Source of the DNA: Candidatus Anammoxibacter sp.
GTDB lineage: Bacteria; Planctomycetota; Brocadiia; Brocadiales; Anammoxibacteraceae
Direction: 5' to 3'
DNA: 56,980 nucleotides
Assembly: GCA_021777055.1 (NCBI GenBank)
Contig: JAIQZO010000029.1
Coordinates: forward strand, 1 to 56,980
The notes below the pieces were generated by a model. The model was not told where the DNA came from and did no database searches. It saw nothing but the letters and a program-made list of their open reading frames with translations. Below, in pieces: positions 29,024 to 37,971 of the stretch (within the stretch, counting starts at the first letter, position 1; each line of letters starts with the position of its first letter). A program made the position numbers and the translations under genes.

Positions 29024-29224
29024 TTTGATTGTATAGGGGGCATTCTATTTATGTTCAAAAGCTTTGAACATATTGCCATTCTTGTGTCCTTTTTCCATAT
29101 ACCTGTGAGTCTCGGCAATCGGTTGTGTGGTAGTATTTACCACTCCTGTCACGCAATTCTGCCGAATTTTCTCAAAAGAACGCCTTATATTCACCCTTTA
29201 TTTAAAACGTTAGCTCTAACAAAT

Positions 29225-29246
29225 CTCCAATAACGATCTATTGGAG
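29225..29246 (+). terminator. Hairpin downstream of the cytochrome gene
   Basis: CTCCAATA and TATTGGAG form a perfect 8-bp stem around ACGATC, between the convergent cytochrome c and truncated hydrolase genes. The T tract is weak on either strand, so it is a modest terminator candidate, about 200 bases after the cytochrome stop. Confidence 0.4.
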
Positions 29247-29253
29247 GTTGTAA

Positions 29254-29514
29254 TTATATGTTCTGACTCTCTTTCAAAATAACGTTTATTAATAATTCCT
29301 CATACTTTTCTTTTTCTTTTGACATTGGGACGTGTGCGGAGTTTTCAAAAATGATAAGTTTTTTTTCTTTTTTCGCGTCCAAGTTATTATAAAAATTTTC
29401 AACCAGAACTGTGGGTGTAATCATATCATATTTACCTTCAAAGAAGTATATAGGTACTTTAATATATGATGCCCATTTAATAATCGGTAAAAGCATTTCT
29501 AACGCATTTTCCAT
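29254..29514 (-). pseudogene. Truncated alpha/beta-hydrolase (C-terminal part only)
   Basis: The 86 residues match the end of an alpha/beta-hydrolase. VPIYFFEGKYDMITPTVLVENFYNNL holds the acid of the triad (Asp after GKY), and IIFENSAHVPMSKEKEKYEELLINVI holds the catalytic His. The N-terminal half, with the nucleophile elbow G-x-S-x-G, is missing. Upstream sequence (29515-29651) does not continue the fold. It therefore looks like a 5'-deleted remnant rather than a working enzyme. Confidence 0.7.
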
Positions 29515-29651
29515 TTTACTTATACTTCATCGGGTTAACCATGCTTTGGATAAACATTTGATTTTATAAGTGCCTTTCTGCGATTGCTTTAACTAGGCTA
29601 TTTTCAGAATCGTTTATGGCAATACATTCTGTTTTCTGGTTAGGATGCGTT

Positions 29652-31106
29652 TCATGTCCCGCAGAAAGTTTGATAATCCTTGTCACCATCACTCGGAAGA
29701 TCTTGATACTGGGATGTTTGTTCTAGCTCTTCATAAGGAGAGCGAAGCACTTGAAGAAATTTCTCGACCAACGTAACATCACCGGACTGCTCACACTCTT
29801 GAATTACTGCTTCGATATGATGGTTCCTTGGAATTACCACAGGATTGTGTTTTCTCATAAGTTTTTGCACCTCTTTAGAAGTTGCGTCTTGATCGTTTAA
29901 TCGTCTTTTCCAAATGTCAAAGCATTCCTCAAGTTCATTCTTCATCTGAGAAGTTGCAGTTTCAGACATTAACGATTTTGTCAAGAGATCGAAAGTGACC
30001 GTGTAGTCTATCCTCCTCTCTTTTAGTCGGCCCAGAATAGAAAATAGAAGTTTCTGATCCTCTTGTTGAAAAGATGTCAGTCCAAGCTTTTTTTCTATCA
30101 TTTCCATATATACTTGCTTAAACCGATTGGGGAATTCTGTAATAATAGGTCCAACCTGATCAATTGCTTTATTCGTGTTAACGTTGATGAGAGGTAATAG
30201 GCATTCGGCGAATCGTTCTATGTTCCATTGTGCAATTCTAGGCTGATTGCCAAAAGCATATCGTCCCATAATATCAATCGAACTATAAACGGTCTGCGGA
30301 TCATAGGTCCCCATCATTGCACAAGGGCCATAGTCGATGGTTTCTCCGGAAATAGACATGTTGTCCGTATTCATGACACCGTGAATAAACCCAACTCTCA
30401 TCCATTCAACAATTAGTTGAATCAGTCTTTCAATGACCTTCTTGATAAATAGGATATATTGATTCGGTCCCTCTTCCTGTAACTCTGGATAGTGACGCTT
30501 TATCGTATAGTCACAGAGAGTTTTGAGGGCATGATGATCACCTTGAGCCGCGAAGAACTGAAAAGTACCAATACGCAAATGACTTGATGCTACCCGTGTC
30601 ACGATAGCTCCTGGTACTGGGGTATCACGAAAAACTGGTTCTCCTGTAGTGACAACGGCCAAACAGCGCGTTGTTGGAACACCTAACGCATTCATGGCCT
30701 CACTCATTATGAACTCTCTAACAGCTGGCCCAATAGCACAACGGCCATCCCTTCCTCTTGAAAATGAGGTGGGACCGGAACCTTTAAGTTGAATGTCCCA
30801 CCTTTGACCGGATCGGTCGATCACTTCTCCGAGAAGATGTGCTCTCCCGTCACCAAGTTGGGGAACAAAGTTGCCAAACTGGTGTCCTGCGTAGGCAGTC
30901 GCAATGGGTTCTGATCCTGGCATAATGTGGTTGCCAGAAAAAACTTGTGCCAATGCAATCGGGTCATTTTTTAAATCATCTGGAATCATTAGCTGTTCCG
31001 CTAAGCTGGAATTCCACAAAAAAAGTTTCGGGTCCAGAACAGGTGTAGGGTGTGTTTTCTCGTAAAAAACTTCATTTAAACATGCGTAAGTATTTGAAAA
31101 ATTCAT
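29652..31106 (-). CDS. selO: Protein adenylyltransferase SelO (YdiU/UPF0061 family)
   Basis: SelO is a pseudokinase-fold enzyme that transfers AMP from ATP to Ser/Thr/Tyr of target proteins in redox control. The 484-residue sequence has [54 protein letters not shown] and [23 protein letters not shown]. It ends YQTFCGT as in bacterial SelO. It appears complete. Its base composition is a little richer in GC than its neighbours. Beside a truncated hydrolase and a HEPN gene pair, it may be an accessory acquisition (inference). Confidence 0.94.
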   Translation of the reverse strand: MNFSNTYACLNEVFYEKTHPTPVLDPKLFLWNSSLAEQLMIPDDLKNDPIALAQVFSGNHIMPGSEPIATAYAGHQFGNFVPQLGDGRAHLLGEVIDRSGQRWDIQLKGSGPTSFSRGRDGRCAIGPAVREFIMSEAMNALGVPTTRCLAVVTTGEPVFRDTPVPGAIVTRVASSHLRIGTFQFFAAQGDHHALKTLCDYTIKRHYPELQEEGPNQYILFIKKVIERLIQLIVEWMRVGFIHGVMNTDNMSISGETIDYGPCAMMGTYDPQTVYSSIDIMGRYAFGNQPRIAQWNIERFAECLLPLINVNTNKAIDQVGPIITEFPNRFKQVYMEMIEKKLGLTSFQQEDQKLLFSILGRLKERRIDYTVTFDLLTKSLMSETATSQMKNELEECFDIWKRRLNDQDATSKEVQKLMRKHNPVVIPRNHHIEAVIQECEQSGDVTLVEKFLQVLRSPYEELEQTSQYQDLPSDGDKDYQTFCGT

Positions 31107-31252
31107 TAACCTAATCCGTAATAAGTTTTCTTTTCAGCTTGAACATATATAAACACAACACTAAACTATTGAGAATGCTTGATCCTAACGATGAAGTTGT
31201 GGGGCACAGACCGCGGAACAGTATGTGTCCCTGCAAGCGTTTTGTTAGGGTT

Positions 31253-31636
31253 CTAAATTAGCCTATATATGTAAGCATCTTGTATTAGGTGGCCATTAAT
31301 TACATTACCGGTAAACCTTACCCCACTGATCCCAGGGCCGGTTTTAACTGCAGTTTTTAATAATTCTAATAAAGGTGATACTGGTTTAGCCAAGACGATT
31401 TCACTTAAAGCAAGTTGATCTTTAATTTTTGCTTTTGCTATAACTTTTTGCAATTTACTGTAGGTTAATTTAGGCCCATCGTTCTCAACACCCTTAATTG
31501 AAAGCATAAGTTTCCATGCTTCTTGATCTTGAAAATAGAACCAGAGAGCTGCCATCGTTTTTATTTTCAAAGCATCGGCCTCTTTTATAAGCTCTTTGCC
31601 TGCTTCAATTTGTTTTTCTGTTAATGTATTTACCAT
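31253..31636 (-). CDS. Hypothetical protein, partner of the HEPN-domain gene
   Basis: The 127 residues are mostly helical and charged at the N-terminus (TEKQIEAGKELIKEADALKIKTMAALWFYFQD), ending GVRFTGNVINGHLIQDAYIYRLI. I do not recognise a family. The start overlaps the end of the upstream HEPN gene by 7 bases, showing translational coupling. That is typical of two-component units such as toxin-antitoxin pairs. Its function is unknown and could be an antitoxin or an accessory subunit. Confidence 0.65.
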   Translation of the reverse strand: MVNTLTEKQIEAGKELIKEADALKIKTMAALWFYFQDQEAWKLMLSIKGVENDGPKLTYSKLQKVIAKAKIKDQLALSEIVLAKPVSPLLELLKTAVKTGPGISGVRFTGNVINGHLIQDAYIYRLI

Positions 31637-32046
31637 TTTTCTTTAATCCAAGCTAAAATTCCATTGGTTTTAGACGTGCAGGCAGAATAGAGATCCTTTG
31701 CCTCAGCACGAGTAATAGACGATGAATACCTTGCTGTTTCTTTCCAGTCTTTGACAAGAGACCAATTTACCTCCAGATTGCTATTTGTATTCATATCTTC
31801 TTTTAATTGGTAATCCAATCCTGCAATTTTTAGAAGTTTCTCCAAGTCATGAACGTAAGCTTTTTGAGCAATTTCCTTATTTGGGAAATCGTATTTTCTA
31901 GTCTGTTTTGCAATGCAAGCTTTTAAAGCACACTCTACAGCATAACCCAGCAAGTAATACGCTCCAGCATATTTCTTTGCTTTAAGCAAAATGCCAGCTT
32001 CCTGTCGTCTTACCCTTGAGATATTTTGTAATTCTTGCCTATTCAT
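31630..32046 (-). CDS. HEPN-domain protein
   Basis: A 138-residue four-helix protein of the HEPN type. The core helices read RRQEAGILLKAKKYAGAYYLLGYAVECALKACIAK (residues 13-47), and AYVHDLEKLLKIAGLDYQLKED follows. Canonical HEPN ribonucleases show an R-x4-6-H motif. I do not see a proper one, so RNase activity is doubtful. HEPN proteins are usually paired with nucleotidyltransferases or act in toxin and defence systems. Here the partner is a different, unassigned small protein. Two hairpins lie just upstream. Confidence 0.75.
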   Translation of the reverse strand: MNRQELQNISRVRRQEAGILLKAKKYAGAYYLLGYAVECALKACIAKQTRKYDFPNKEIAQKAYVHDLEKLLKIAGLDYQLKEDMNTNSNLEVNWSLVKDWKETARYSSSITRAEAKDLYSACTSKTNGILAWIKEKW

Positions 32047-32065
32047 AAATATTATTTCTGCATTG

Positions 32066-32178
32066 TCTTTCTTGATATTGTGTTGTATTTAATGATATCA
32101 AGAAAGAAGACCTTCTTGGTATCATGTTATTCGATATGATTTCAGGAAACTGTATTTCTACATTTTTCTCGTTTCCTG
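32066..32178 (-). promoter_or_regulatory. Two palindromes upstream of the HEPN pair
   Basis: A perfect 13-bp inverted repeat (TCTTTCTTGATAT at 32066-32078 with 32095-32107) starts 20 bases before the HEPN start codon. A second, CAGGAAAC (32143-32150) with GTTTCCTG (32171-32178), lies further up. Their place suggests an operator, as in autoregulated pairs. A terminator role for the lptF/G-like gene is less likely, because that gene reads away from here. Confidence 0.5.
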
Positions 32179-32300
32179 CTATATGTTTTGGTATGTTGAA
32201 ATTTCACGATTTACCGGATAAATATAAACCGTTAAAGAAACAAAATAACGCTCAACTATGAACTGCAGGTAAAGGTGCTTTTCGTGGAGAGGCTTATTGT

Positions 32301-33371
32301 TTATGCGTTCATAGAATCGAACAAATACACACCCAGAGTTCCAAAGAGAACAATTGGTAGCCAGGCTGCTAAAGCCGGGAGCATCATTCCCGTATTGCCC
32401 AGATTGACACAAAAATAGTTAAGGGCGTAGAATGCGAAGCAGACCAAGGTGCAAAAACCTATTCTGAGAAAAATGTTGCGGCTGTATTGTTCAAATCCTA
32501 CTATAAAAGGAAGTCCCAAAAGCAGGATAACAAAGTTTGTTAATGGATATGCCAACCTTGTATGGTATATCATGGCATTGTGGAAATTTGCCGGATCGTT
32601 TTTCATAAGTTCCTTTAGCTCTTCCAACCCTAAAAGGTTGGGGTCCACATCAATGTTTAGAAGCTTTTTGGGGGTAAGCATTGTCTTTAATTCATATTTG
32701 GCCAGTTCATTTGTTGGTGCTACCCATTTCCCTTCATTATCATAATTGTTTTTAATAACTTCAGAGAGTTCCCATTTGTCCTCTACCCATTTCGCCTCTT
32801 TTGCCTTTATAATAAATTTGCGTTTGCCGTTGCGGTGTTTTGCCAGGATAAAAGGTGATTGCATGATCTCATCCTTTACATTATACCGCCAAATGCGCAG
32901 GATTATATTGAAGTCGCTGTCTTCTACCAGTATATTATTCCTGACATTCTTTTCAAATGTTATTCTTTCTACTGACTTTATCTTGGTTGCAAGTTTTGGT
33001 ATTAACCACTCCTGATTGCATCCTGCCGTTATTGAAAGTATTATCGATATAACAAAAATTGGCAAAAGGGTTCTATACATACTAATTCCGGCAACCTGCA
33101 TAGCTAAAAGTTCATTGGTTTTTATAAGTCTAACAAGGACAAATCCTACCGCGATCAATGTTATTGCAGGAAAGAGTTGTAGGATTATAACCGGAGTAAG
33201 GAAGGCATAATAATAAAGGCCCAGTGTCAGTCCATTCTCCCCAAGCTCTATAAGCTCATCTAATTTTTGTAGCAGGTCTATGATTATATATAGACTTGTT
33301 ATTATGAACATTGCAAGTAAGAATGTAGGTATAAATGACCTTATTATATATCTGTCTAATCTTGAAAACAT
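32301..33371 (-). CDS. LptF/LptG-family (YjgP/YjgQ) lipopolysaccharide export permease
   Basis: A 356-residue inner-membrane protein of the LptB2FG transporter. Helices 1-3 lie in the first 110 residues (LDRYIIRSFIPTFLLAMFIITSLY, then LYYYAFLTPVIILQLFPAITLIAVGFVL). A periplasmic beta-jellyroll region follows at about 115-265, and helices 4-6 at the end. I cannot tell LptF from LptG. A second paralog and LptB are not in the window. Its presence means the cell has an outer-membrane-type lipid export route. Confidence 0.9.
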   Translation of the reverse strand: MFSRLDRYIIRSFIPTFLLAMFIITSLYIIIDLLQKLDELIELGENGLTLGLYYYAFLTPVIILQLFPAITLIAVGFVLVRLIKTNELLAMQVAGISMYRTLLPIFVISIILSITAGCNQEWLIPKLATKIKSVERITFEKNVRNNILVEDSDFNIILRIWRYNVKDEIMQSPFILAKHRNGKRKFIIKAKEAKWVEDKWELSEVIKNNYDNEGKWVAPTNELAKYELKTMLTPKKLLNIDVDPNLLGLEELKELMKNDPANFHNAMIYHTRLAYPLTNFVILLLGLPFIVGFEQYSRNIFLRIGFCTLVCFAFYALNYFCVNLGNTGMMLPALAAWLPIVLFGTLGVYLFDSMNA

Positions 33372-33606
33372 GGTTTTTTAACAGCGTTTTGTTCTTAAAA
33401 AATATGGATAATATAGTGTCTTTCTGCTGTTTAATCAGAATGCAGAACAGAGAAAACAATACAATATTGACACCATTTAACTTGTGGATAAAAGATCTAC
33501 CCTACCATCTGCTCAGTTTAAATGTATACACTAAAACTGGTGCCGTATTCTAAATCCTGGATCCAGTTTACAATATTCTGGAAAATTATAATATAGTCAT
33601 TATTAC

Positions 33607-36162
33607 TTATATACAACAGTTTTGCAATGTATCTTTTAAATATTGTCCTGTGTATGAATCAGGATTATTCGCTACTCCAGTGGGTGTACCAGTGGTAACG
33701 ATCCTGCCTCCCATTTCACCGCCATCCGGGCCCAAATCAATAATATAGTCTGCGTTCTTAATAATATCAAGGTTATGCTCTATTACTACTACGGTATTTC
33801 CCAAATCTACAAGTTTATGCAGTATATTCAAAAGCTTTTGTATATCAGTAAAATGCAATCCTGTTGTAGGTTCATCAAGGATGTAAAATGTTTTTCCTGT
33901 GCTGCGCTTGCCAAGTTCAGATGCAAGTTTAAGCCTTTGTACTTCGCCACCGGAGAGGGTGGTGCTTGGTTGTCCTAGCGTAATATATCCTAGCCCTACA
34001 TCTTTTAAAGTTTTTAATATCCTCTCTACCTGTGGAAAATTTTTAAAAAATTGATAAGCGTCGTCAACGTACATTTCCAGTACATCTGAAATGTTTTTGT
34101 GCTTATAAGTTATTTGTAGCGTTTCCTTTGTGTATCTTCTTCCTTTACATATATCACATGTGACATATGTGTTGGGTAGAAAATTCATCTCTATCTTTTT
34201 TTGCCCTTGCCCCTGGCAGAATTCACATCTCCCCCCTGGAATATTAAAGCTGAAGCGGCCCGGTCCATACCCCCTCATCTTTGCATCCTTTGTCATTGCA
34301 AACAGGGATCTTATAAAACTGAAAAGCTTTGTGTATGTAGCAGGGTTTGACCGTGGCGTTTTCCCTATAGGGGCCTGGTCTATTTCAATTATTTTATCAA
34401 TTTTATCAATGCCTTCAATGCTATTATGTATACCAGGTCTTTTCTTGCTATTATACAGTTTTCGGGCAATTGCATTGTGAAGGATTTCGTGTACCAAGGT
34501 ACTCTTGCCTGAACCGGAGACCCCCGTAACGCAGCAGAACACTCCAAGGGGGAATTTGACATCAATGGATTTTAGATTGTTTTCTTCCGCCCCTTTAATT
34601 GTTATAACCTTTGACATGTCAACTTCTCTTTGGGCTGTGAGTTGATCTCTGTTTATGCCGTGTTGCAGATATTGAGCGGTAACTGACTGCTTGTTTGACA
34701 ATATATTTTTTAATGTGCCTTCTGCTATAAGATTTCCACCCAAACGGCCGGCTCCAGGACCGATATCCAGGAGATAATCTGCGTTTTTCATAACAGTTTC
34801 ATCATGTTCTATTATAATTACAGTATTTCCGCTCTCTTTTAATCGCTTGAGGATATCGATTAATTTACTGTTGTCCCTTGGGTGAAGTCCGATAGTTGGT
34901 TCGTCAAGCACATAGCAAACGCCTACAATACCAGAACCTACTTGTGTTGCGAGCCGGACCCTTTGAGATTCCCCGCCCGAAAGGGTATAATATGGTCGAT
35001 CAAGAGAGATGTAGTGTAATCCCACCTCATCTAAAAAATTTAGTCTGCTTGTGATCTCTTTTAATACTTGAGTCGCAATTATTAAATTTCTGCCTTCAAA
35101 GGTCAGTGATTTGATGAATTCTCTCAAGCATCTTATATCGATTGCGGTTATCTGGTTGATATTTTTATCATTTATTTTAACAGATAAAGCGTCCTTGTTT
35201 AGTTTTGCGCCAAGGCAGTATTTACATATTTCAGTTAATTCAATATTCGTTTCATTATCGCTATCTGTGCATTCTACGCCTAATCCGTTGCATTCCGGGC
35301 ACGCTCCGTATGGGCTATTAAATGAAAACAGTCGAGGGCTCAATTCTTTAAATCCTATGCCGCATTTAGGGCAAGCATAATCTTTGCTGAAGATTGTGTC
35401 TGCCCAGCCTTTTTTGCTCTTTCGATCTTCAGTATTACTATCTTCTGCAATTATTACAGCTCCATTGCCAAGTTCCAGACCTGTATCAATCGATCTAAGG
35501 AGCCTCTGTTCGATACCATCTTTGATAACCAACTGGTCTATTACAACCTCTATGTCATGTAATTTATATCTGCTCAGTTTTGGATTACTATCCAGGTCTG
35601 TAATAATCCCATCAATCCTGGCCTTTACAAAACCTTTGCGTTTTATCTTCTCAAATACTTCTAGATGTTCTCCTTTTCTACCTTTAATAATAGGAGATAA
35701 TACAAGTATTTTTGTTTTTTTGGTTATATCCATGGTCTTATGCATTATTTGCTCAGCTGATTGTTTGGTTATTTCCAATCCGCACCTGTGGCAGTGTGGT
35801 ATGCCCACTTTTGCAAATAGTAGCCGAAGATAATCGTAAACCTCTGTTACTGTACCTACTGTTGAACGGGGGTTTAATGATCCTCTCTTCTGGTCGATCG
35901 CAATTGTTGGGGGTAGTCCTTCAATATGGTCTACCTCCGGTTTCTCCATCTGATTAAGGAACTGTCTGGCATATGATGAAAGGCTCTCTATATACCTCCT
36001 CTGGCCTTCTGCATAAATAGTGTCAAATGCGAGTGACGATTTGCCTGAACCGCTAACTCCTGTAATGACAATCAGTTTGTCTCTGGGGATTCTGACACTT
36101 ATATCTTTCAGATTATGGTTTTTTGCGCCGCAGACAGAGATGTAGTTTCCATTTTTCGTCAT
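33607..36162 (-). CDS. uvrA: Excinuclease ABC subunit A, without the insertion domain
   Basis: UvrA finds bulky DNA damage for UvrB. It has two ABC ATPase halves, with Walker A at residues 35-42 (GVSGSGKS), signature phrases [14 protein letters not shown] and [14 protein letters not shown], and a second Walker [10 protein letters not shown]. The UvrB-binding region with its Cys motif CHRCG is present. The protein is 851 residues against about 940 in the family. After CPECNGLG the sequence jumps to CKYCLGAKL, so the damage-sensing insertion domain of about 90 residues is missing. The frame is intact and reads as a real variant. Confidence 0.93.
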   Translation of the reverse strand: MTKNGNYISVCGAKNHNLKDISVRIPRDKLIVITGVSGSGKSSLAFDTIYAEGQRRYIESLSSYARQFLNQMEKPEVDHIEGLPPTIAIDQKRGSLNPRSTVGTVTEVYDYLRLLFAKVGIPHCHRCGLEITKQSAEQIMHKTMDITKKTKILVLSPIIKGRKGEHLEVFEKIKRKGFVKARIDGIITDLDSNPKLSRYKLHDIEVVIDQLVIKDGIEQRLLRSIDTGLELGNGAVIIAEDSNTEDRKSKKGWADTIFSKDYACPKCGIGFKELSPRLFSFNSPYGACPECNGLGVECTDSDNETNIELTEICKYCLGAKLNKDALSVKINDKNINQITAIDIRCLREFIKSLTFEGRNLIIATQVLKEITSRLNFLDEVGLHYISLDRPYYTLSGGESQRVRLATQVGSGIVGVCYVLDEPTIGLHPRDNSKLIDILKRLKESGNTVIIIEHDETVMKNADYLLDIGPGAGRLGGNLIAEGTLKNILSNKQSVTAQYLQHGINRDQLTAQREVDMSKVITIKGAEENNLKSIDVKFPLGVFCCVTGVSGSGKSTLVHEILHNAIARKLYNSKKRPGIHNSIEGIDKIDKIIEIDQAPIGKTPRSNPATYTKLFSFIRSLFAMTKDAKMRGYGPGRFSFNIPGGRCEFCQGQGQKKIEMNFLPNTYVTCDICKGRRYTKETLQITYKHKNISDVLEMYVDDAYQFFKNFPQVERILKTLKDVGLGYITLGQPSTTLSGGEVQRLKLASELGKRSTGKTFYILDEPTTGLHFTDIQKLLNILHKLVDLGNTVVVIEHNLDIIKNADYIIDLGPDGGEMGGRIVTTGTPTGVANNPDSYTGQYLKDTLQNCCI

Positions 36163-36834
36163 AGTGTAATACTGAAATCAAAAAAGGTTTTCAGCTTTTC
36201 GGGTTATACTCATTTCGTCTCTATCTGTTTTTTAGGCATATTTGTGCATAAAAATAGATTTTGACATAAAATTGTAAGAAATTTCTATACTATACAAGAA
36301 ATGTGGATATCATAAAAATGTTTTTATATGGTATTACCCTTCAAAAACCTATTTATTAGGAAGAAACTTTTGGTGAGTGTTGTTAAGATGTTTGAAACGC
36401 AATAGTTATAGTATGCTGAAATGCTTGGTAATTAATCCGGCAACCTTCTCATTTTGCACCGTAAATTGTGTCTCTGCCTTCCTAATGAGCATGGTGATAG
36501 AAAAACAGAAATTGAACTATTTGCCTCTGTCCAGTATCAAGAACCACGTATCCGGAACCAAGTATTTTGACTTAGGTATAGCAGCACAATAGGTAGGAGG
36601 GGTTTAATTTTAATGTGAAAAAGTAGAATTACTCAAAGAATGTTAATAATAAAATTTTCTATATTTTAAGGGTTGTTTCTATCAAAAAATTTAGGTGAGT
36701 TATTTGTTTGAATATCATCTGAACAGTGCTATAAATACCACAGGTTATTTGCTTGACTGTGTTTGCATAAACAAGTAAAATCGTTTTTTGATAAATTTAA
36801 CTATTACTAGAAATTTTTGGAAAGGAATATTGTA
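36163..36834. other. Intergenic region between uvrA and hpf
   Basis: It holds TTGACA at 36261 and a TATACT-like box at 36286-36291 with long 19-base spacing, which could serve a leader RNA or the short frame at 36377. That frame starts with GTG TTG, has no family and no ribosome site, and I do not accept it as a gene. The hpf promoter lies at the right end. Confidence 0.4.
36753..36781 (+). promoter_or_regulatory. Sigma-70-type promoter of hpf
   Basis: TTGACT at 36753-36758 and TAAAAT at 36776-36781 are separated by 17 bases. The hpf start (GTG 36835) lies 53 bases on, with a clear GGAAAGGA ribosome site. No sigma-54 GG/GC pair was seen here. Confidence 0.55.
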
Positions 36835-37212
36835 GTGAATATTAGCGTTCACGGCAAACATTTAGAAATAACAAAAGCGATCCAGGACTATGCTCAGAAA
36901 AAGGCAGCAAAGCTAGAGAAGTTCTTTGAAAGGATAGGCGATGTGCACGTGATTTTAGATGTAGAAGGCGATAACCATGTTGCCGAAATGGTTGTTAAGG
37001 TAACAAAAGGGCCTACTTTAATTGGTGTTGTTGCAAAAGGTGATATGTATGCTTCAATTGATTTTGTTGTAGATAAGCTGGAAAGGCAACTAACAAAGTA
37101 TAAAGAAAAGCTTTATACAAAAAAATTAAAGAATAAAAGAGATATTGTCTCTGAAAGTGAAGCCCTTGAATTAGACGCAAATGAAGATGAAGAAATAGAT
37201 GAATTTGCTTAG
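36835..37212 (+). CDS. hpf: Ribosome hibernation promoting factor (short HPF/RaiA family)
   Basis: HPF binds the 30S decoding site and inactivates ribosomes in slow growth. The start is GTG 36835 (residues MNISVHGKHLEITKAIQDYA), which follows GGAAAGGA at the right distance. The TTG at 36817 would lie within the ribosome site. The length of 125 with an acidic tail (ANEDEEIDEF) matches the short form, lacking the C-terminal dimer domain of long HPF. It precedes ptsN, as in many genomes where it neighbours rpoN and nitrogen-PTS genes. Confidence 0.92.
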   Translation: MNISVHGKHLEITKAIQDYAQKKAAKLEKFFERIGDVHVILDVEGDNHVAEMVVKVTKGPTLIGVVAKGDMYASIDFVVDKLERQLTKYKEKLYTKKLKNKRDIVSESEALELDANEDEEIDEFA

Positions 37213-37401
37213 TCTTTTCAATTTATTTGCCGCTTTAATCATTAAACGTAACGCCACTGATAAAAGTTCTTACGATGACATTAACTTGTACTTACTTTAT
37301 GGATATTACTCTTGTTGTTGTAACGGTAAAAACTTTTGTTAATGGCGTTATTTTGTTTATAGTGAAACTTTTTCCAAACATAGATAAACCGGAGGAGTTC
37401 G

Positions 37402-37866
37402 ATGAAATTAATGGAGTTTATTGTAAAAGATGCAATAATTCCTGATTTGGAATCTACCGAGAAGATGTCTGTCATTGCTGAAATGGTTAATGCTTTAAAA
37501 GAAGCTGACGGTATAAGCGGGGATGAGGTGAATGACATCTTGCGGGCTTTAAAGAAGAGAGAGGAGTTGGGAAGTACTGGTATTGGAAAGGGAGTTGCGG
37601 TACCTCATACTAAACATGCTTCAATAAAAAACATAATAGGGCTATTAGCGCGCTCGACAAAAGGTGTGGAGTTTGATGCGCTTGATGGTGAACCTGTTTA
37701 CCTTTTCTTTATGTTGTTATCTCCCAATGATTCTGCGGGGTCCCATTTGGCAGCATTGGAGCGTATTTCAAATGTAATTAGGGACAGTGATTTTAGAAGA
37801 TTCATTAAAGACGCAACAACCAAAGAAGGTATAGTAGACATACTTAAAGAAATGGATGACGGTTAA
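37402..37866 (+). CDS. ptsN: PTS IIA-Ntr regulatory phosphocarrier
   Basis: The 154-residue EIIA-Ntr has the phosphorylated His69 in GIGKGVAVPHTKH. It also carries the family phrases LKKREELGSTGIG and FFMLLSPNDSAGSHLAALERIS. It accepts phosphate from the HPr-EI protein encoded next. It usually regulates potassium, nitrogen or sugar-related functions rather than sugar transport. A ribosome site GGAGG lies before the ATG. The gap to the fusion gene is about 105 bases. Confidence 0.94.
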   Translation: MKLMEFIVKDAIIPDLESTEKMSVIAEMVNALKEADGISGDEVNDILRALKKREELGSTGIGKGVAVPHTKHASIKNIIGLLARSTKGVEFDALDGEPVYLFFMLLSPNDSAGSHLAALERISNVIRDSDFRRFIKDATTKEGIVDILKEMDDG

Positions 37867-37971
37867 TTTTGTTCTATGATTCAGTACTCAGTGCTGTATT
37901 TGTGAGGTTATAAAAGATCTTAAGTGTAAAGCAAGTTTGTGACTCTTTACCTGTTTTCTTGTAGAAAAGTA

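Noticed and set aside
29051..29233. Plus-strand frame of 60 codons after the cytochrome gene
   Set aside because: No ribosome site at proper distance and no recognisable protein; it ends in the hairpin.
36377..36592. Plus-strand frame of 71 codons between uvrA and hpf
   Set aside because: GTG start without ribosome site, no family, and composition of non-coding DNA; a promoter-like box upstream is not enough.
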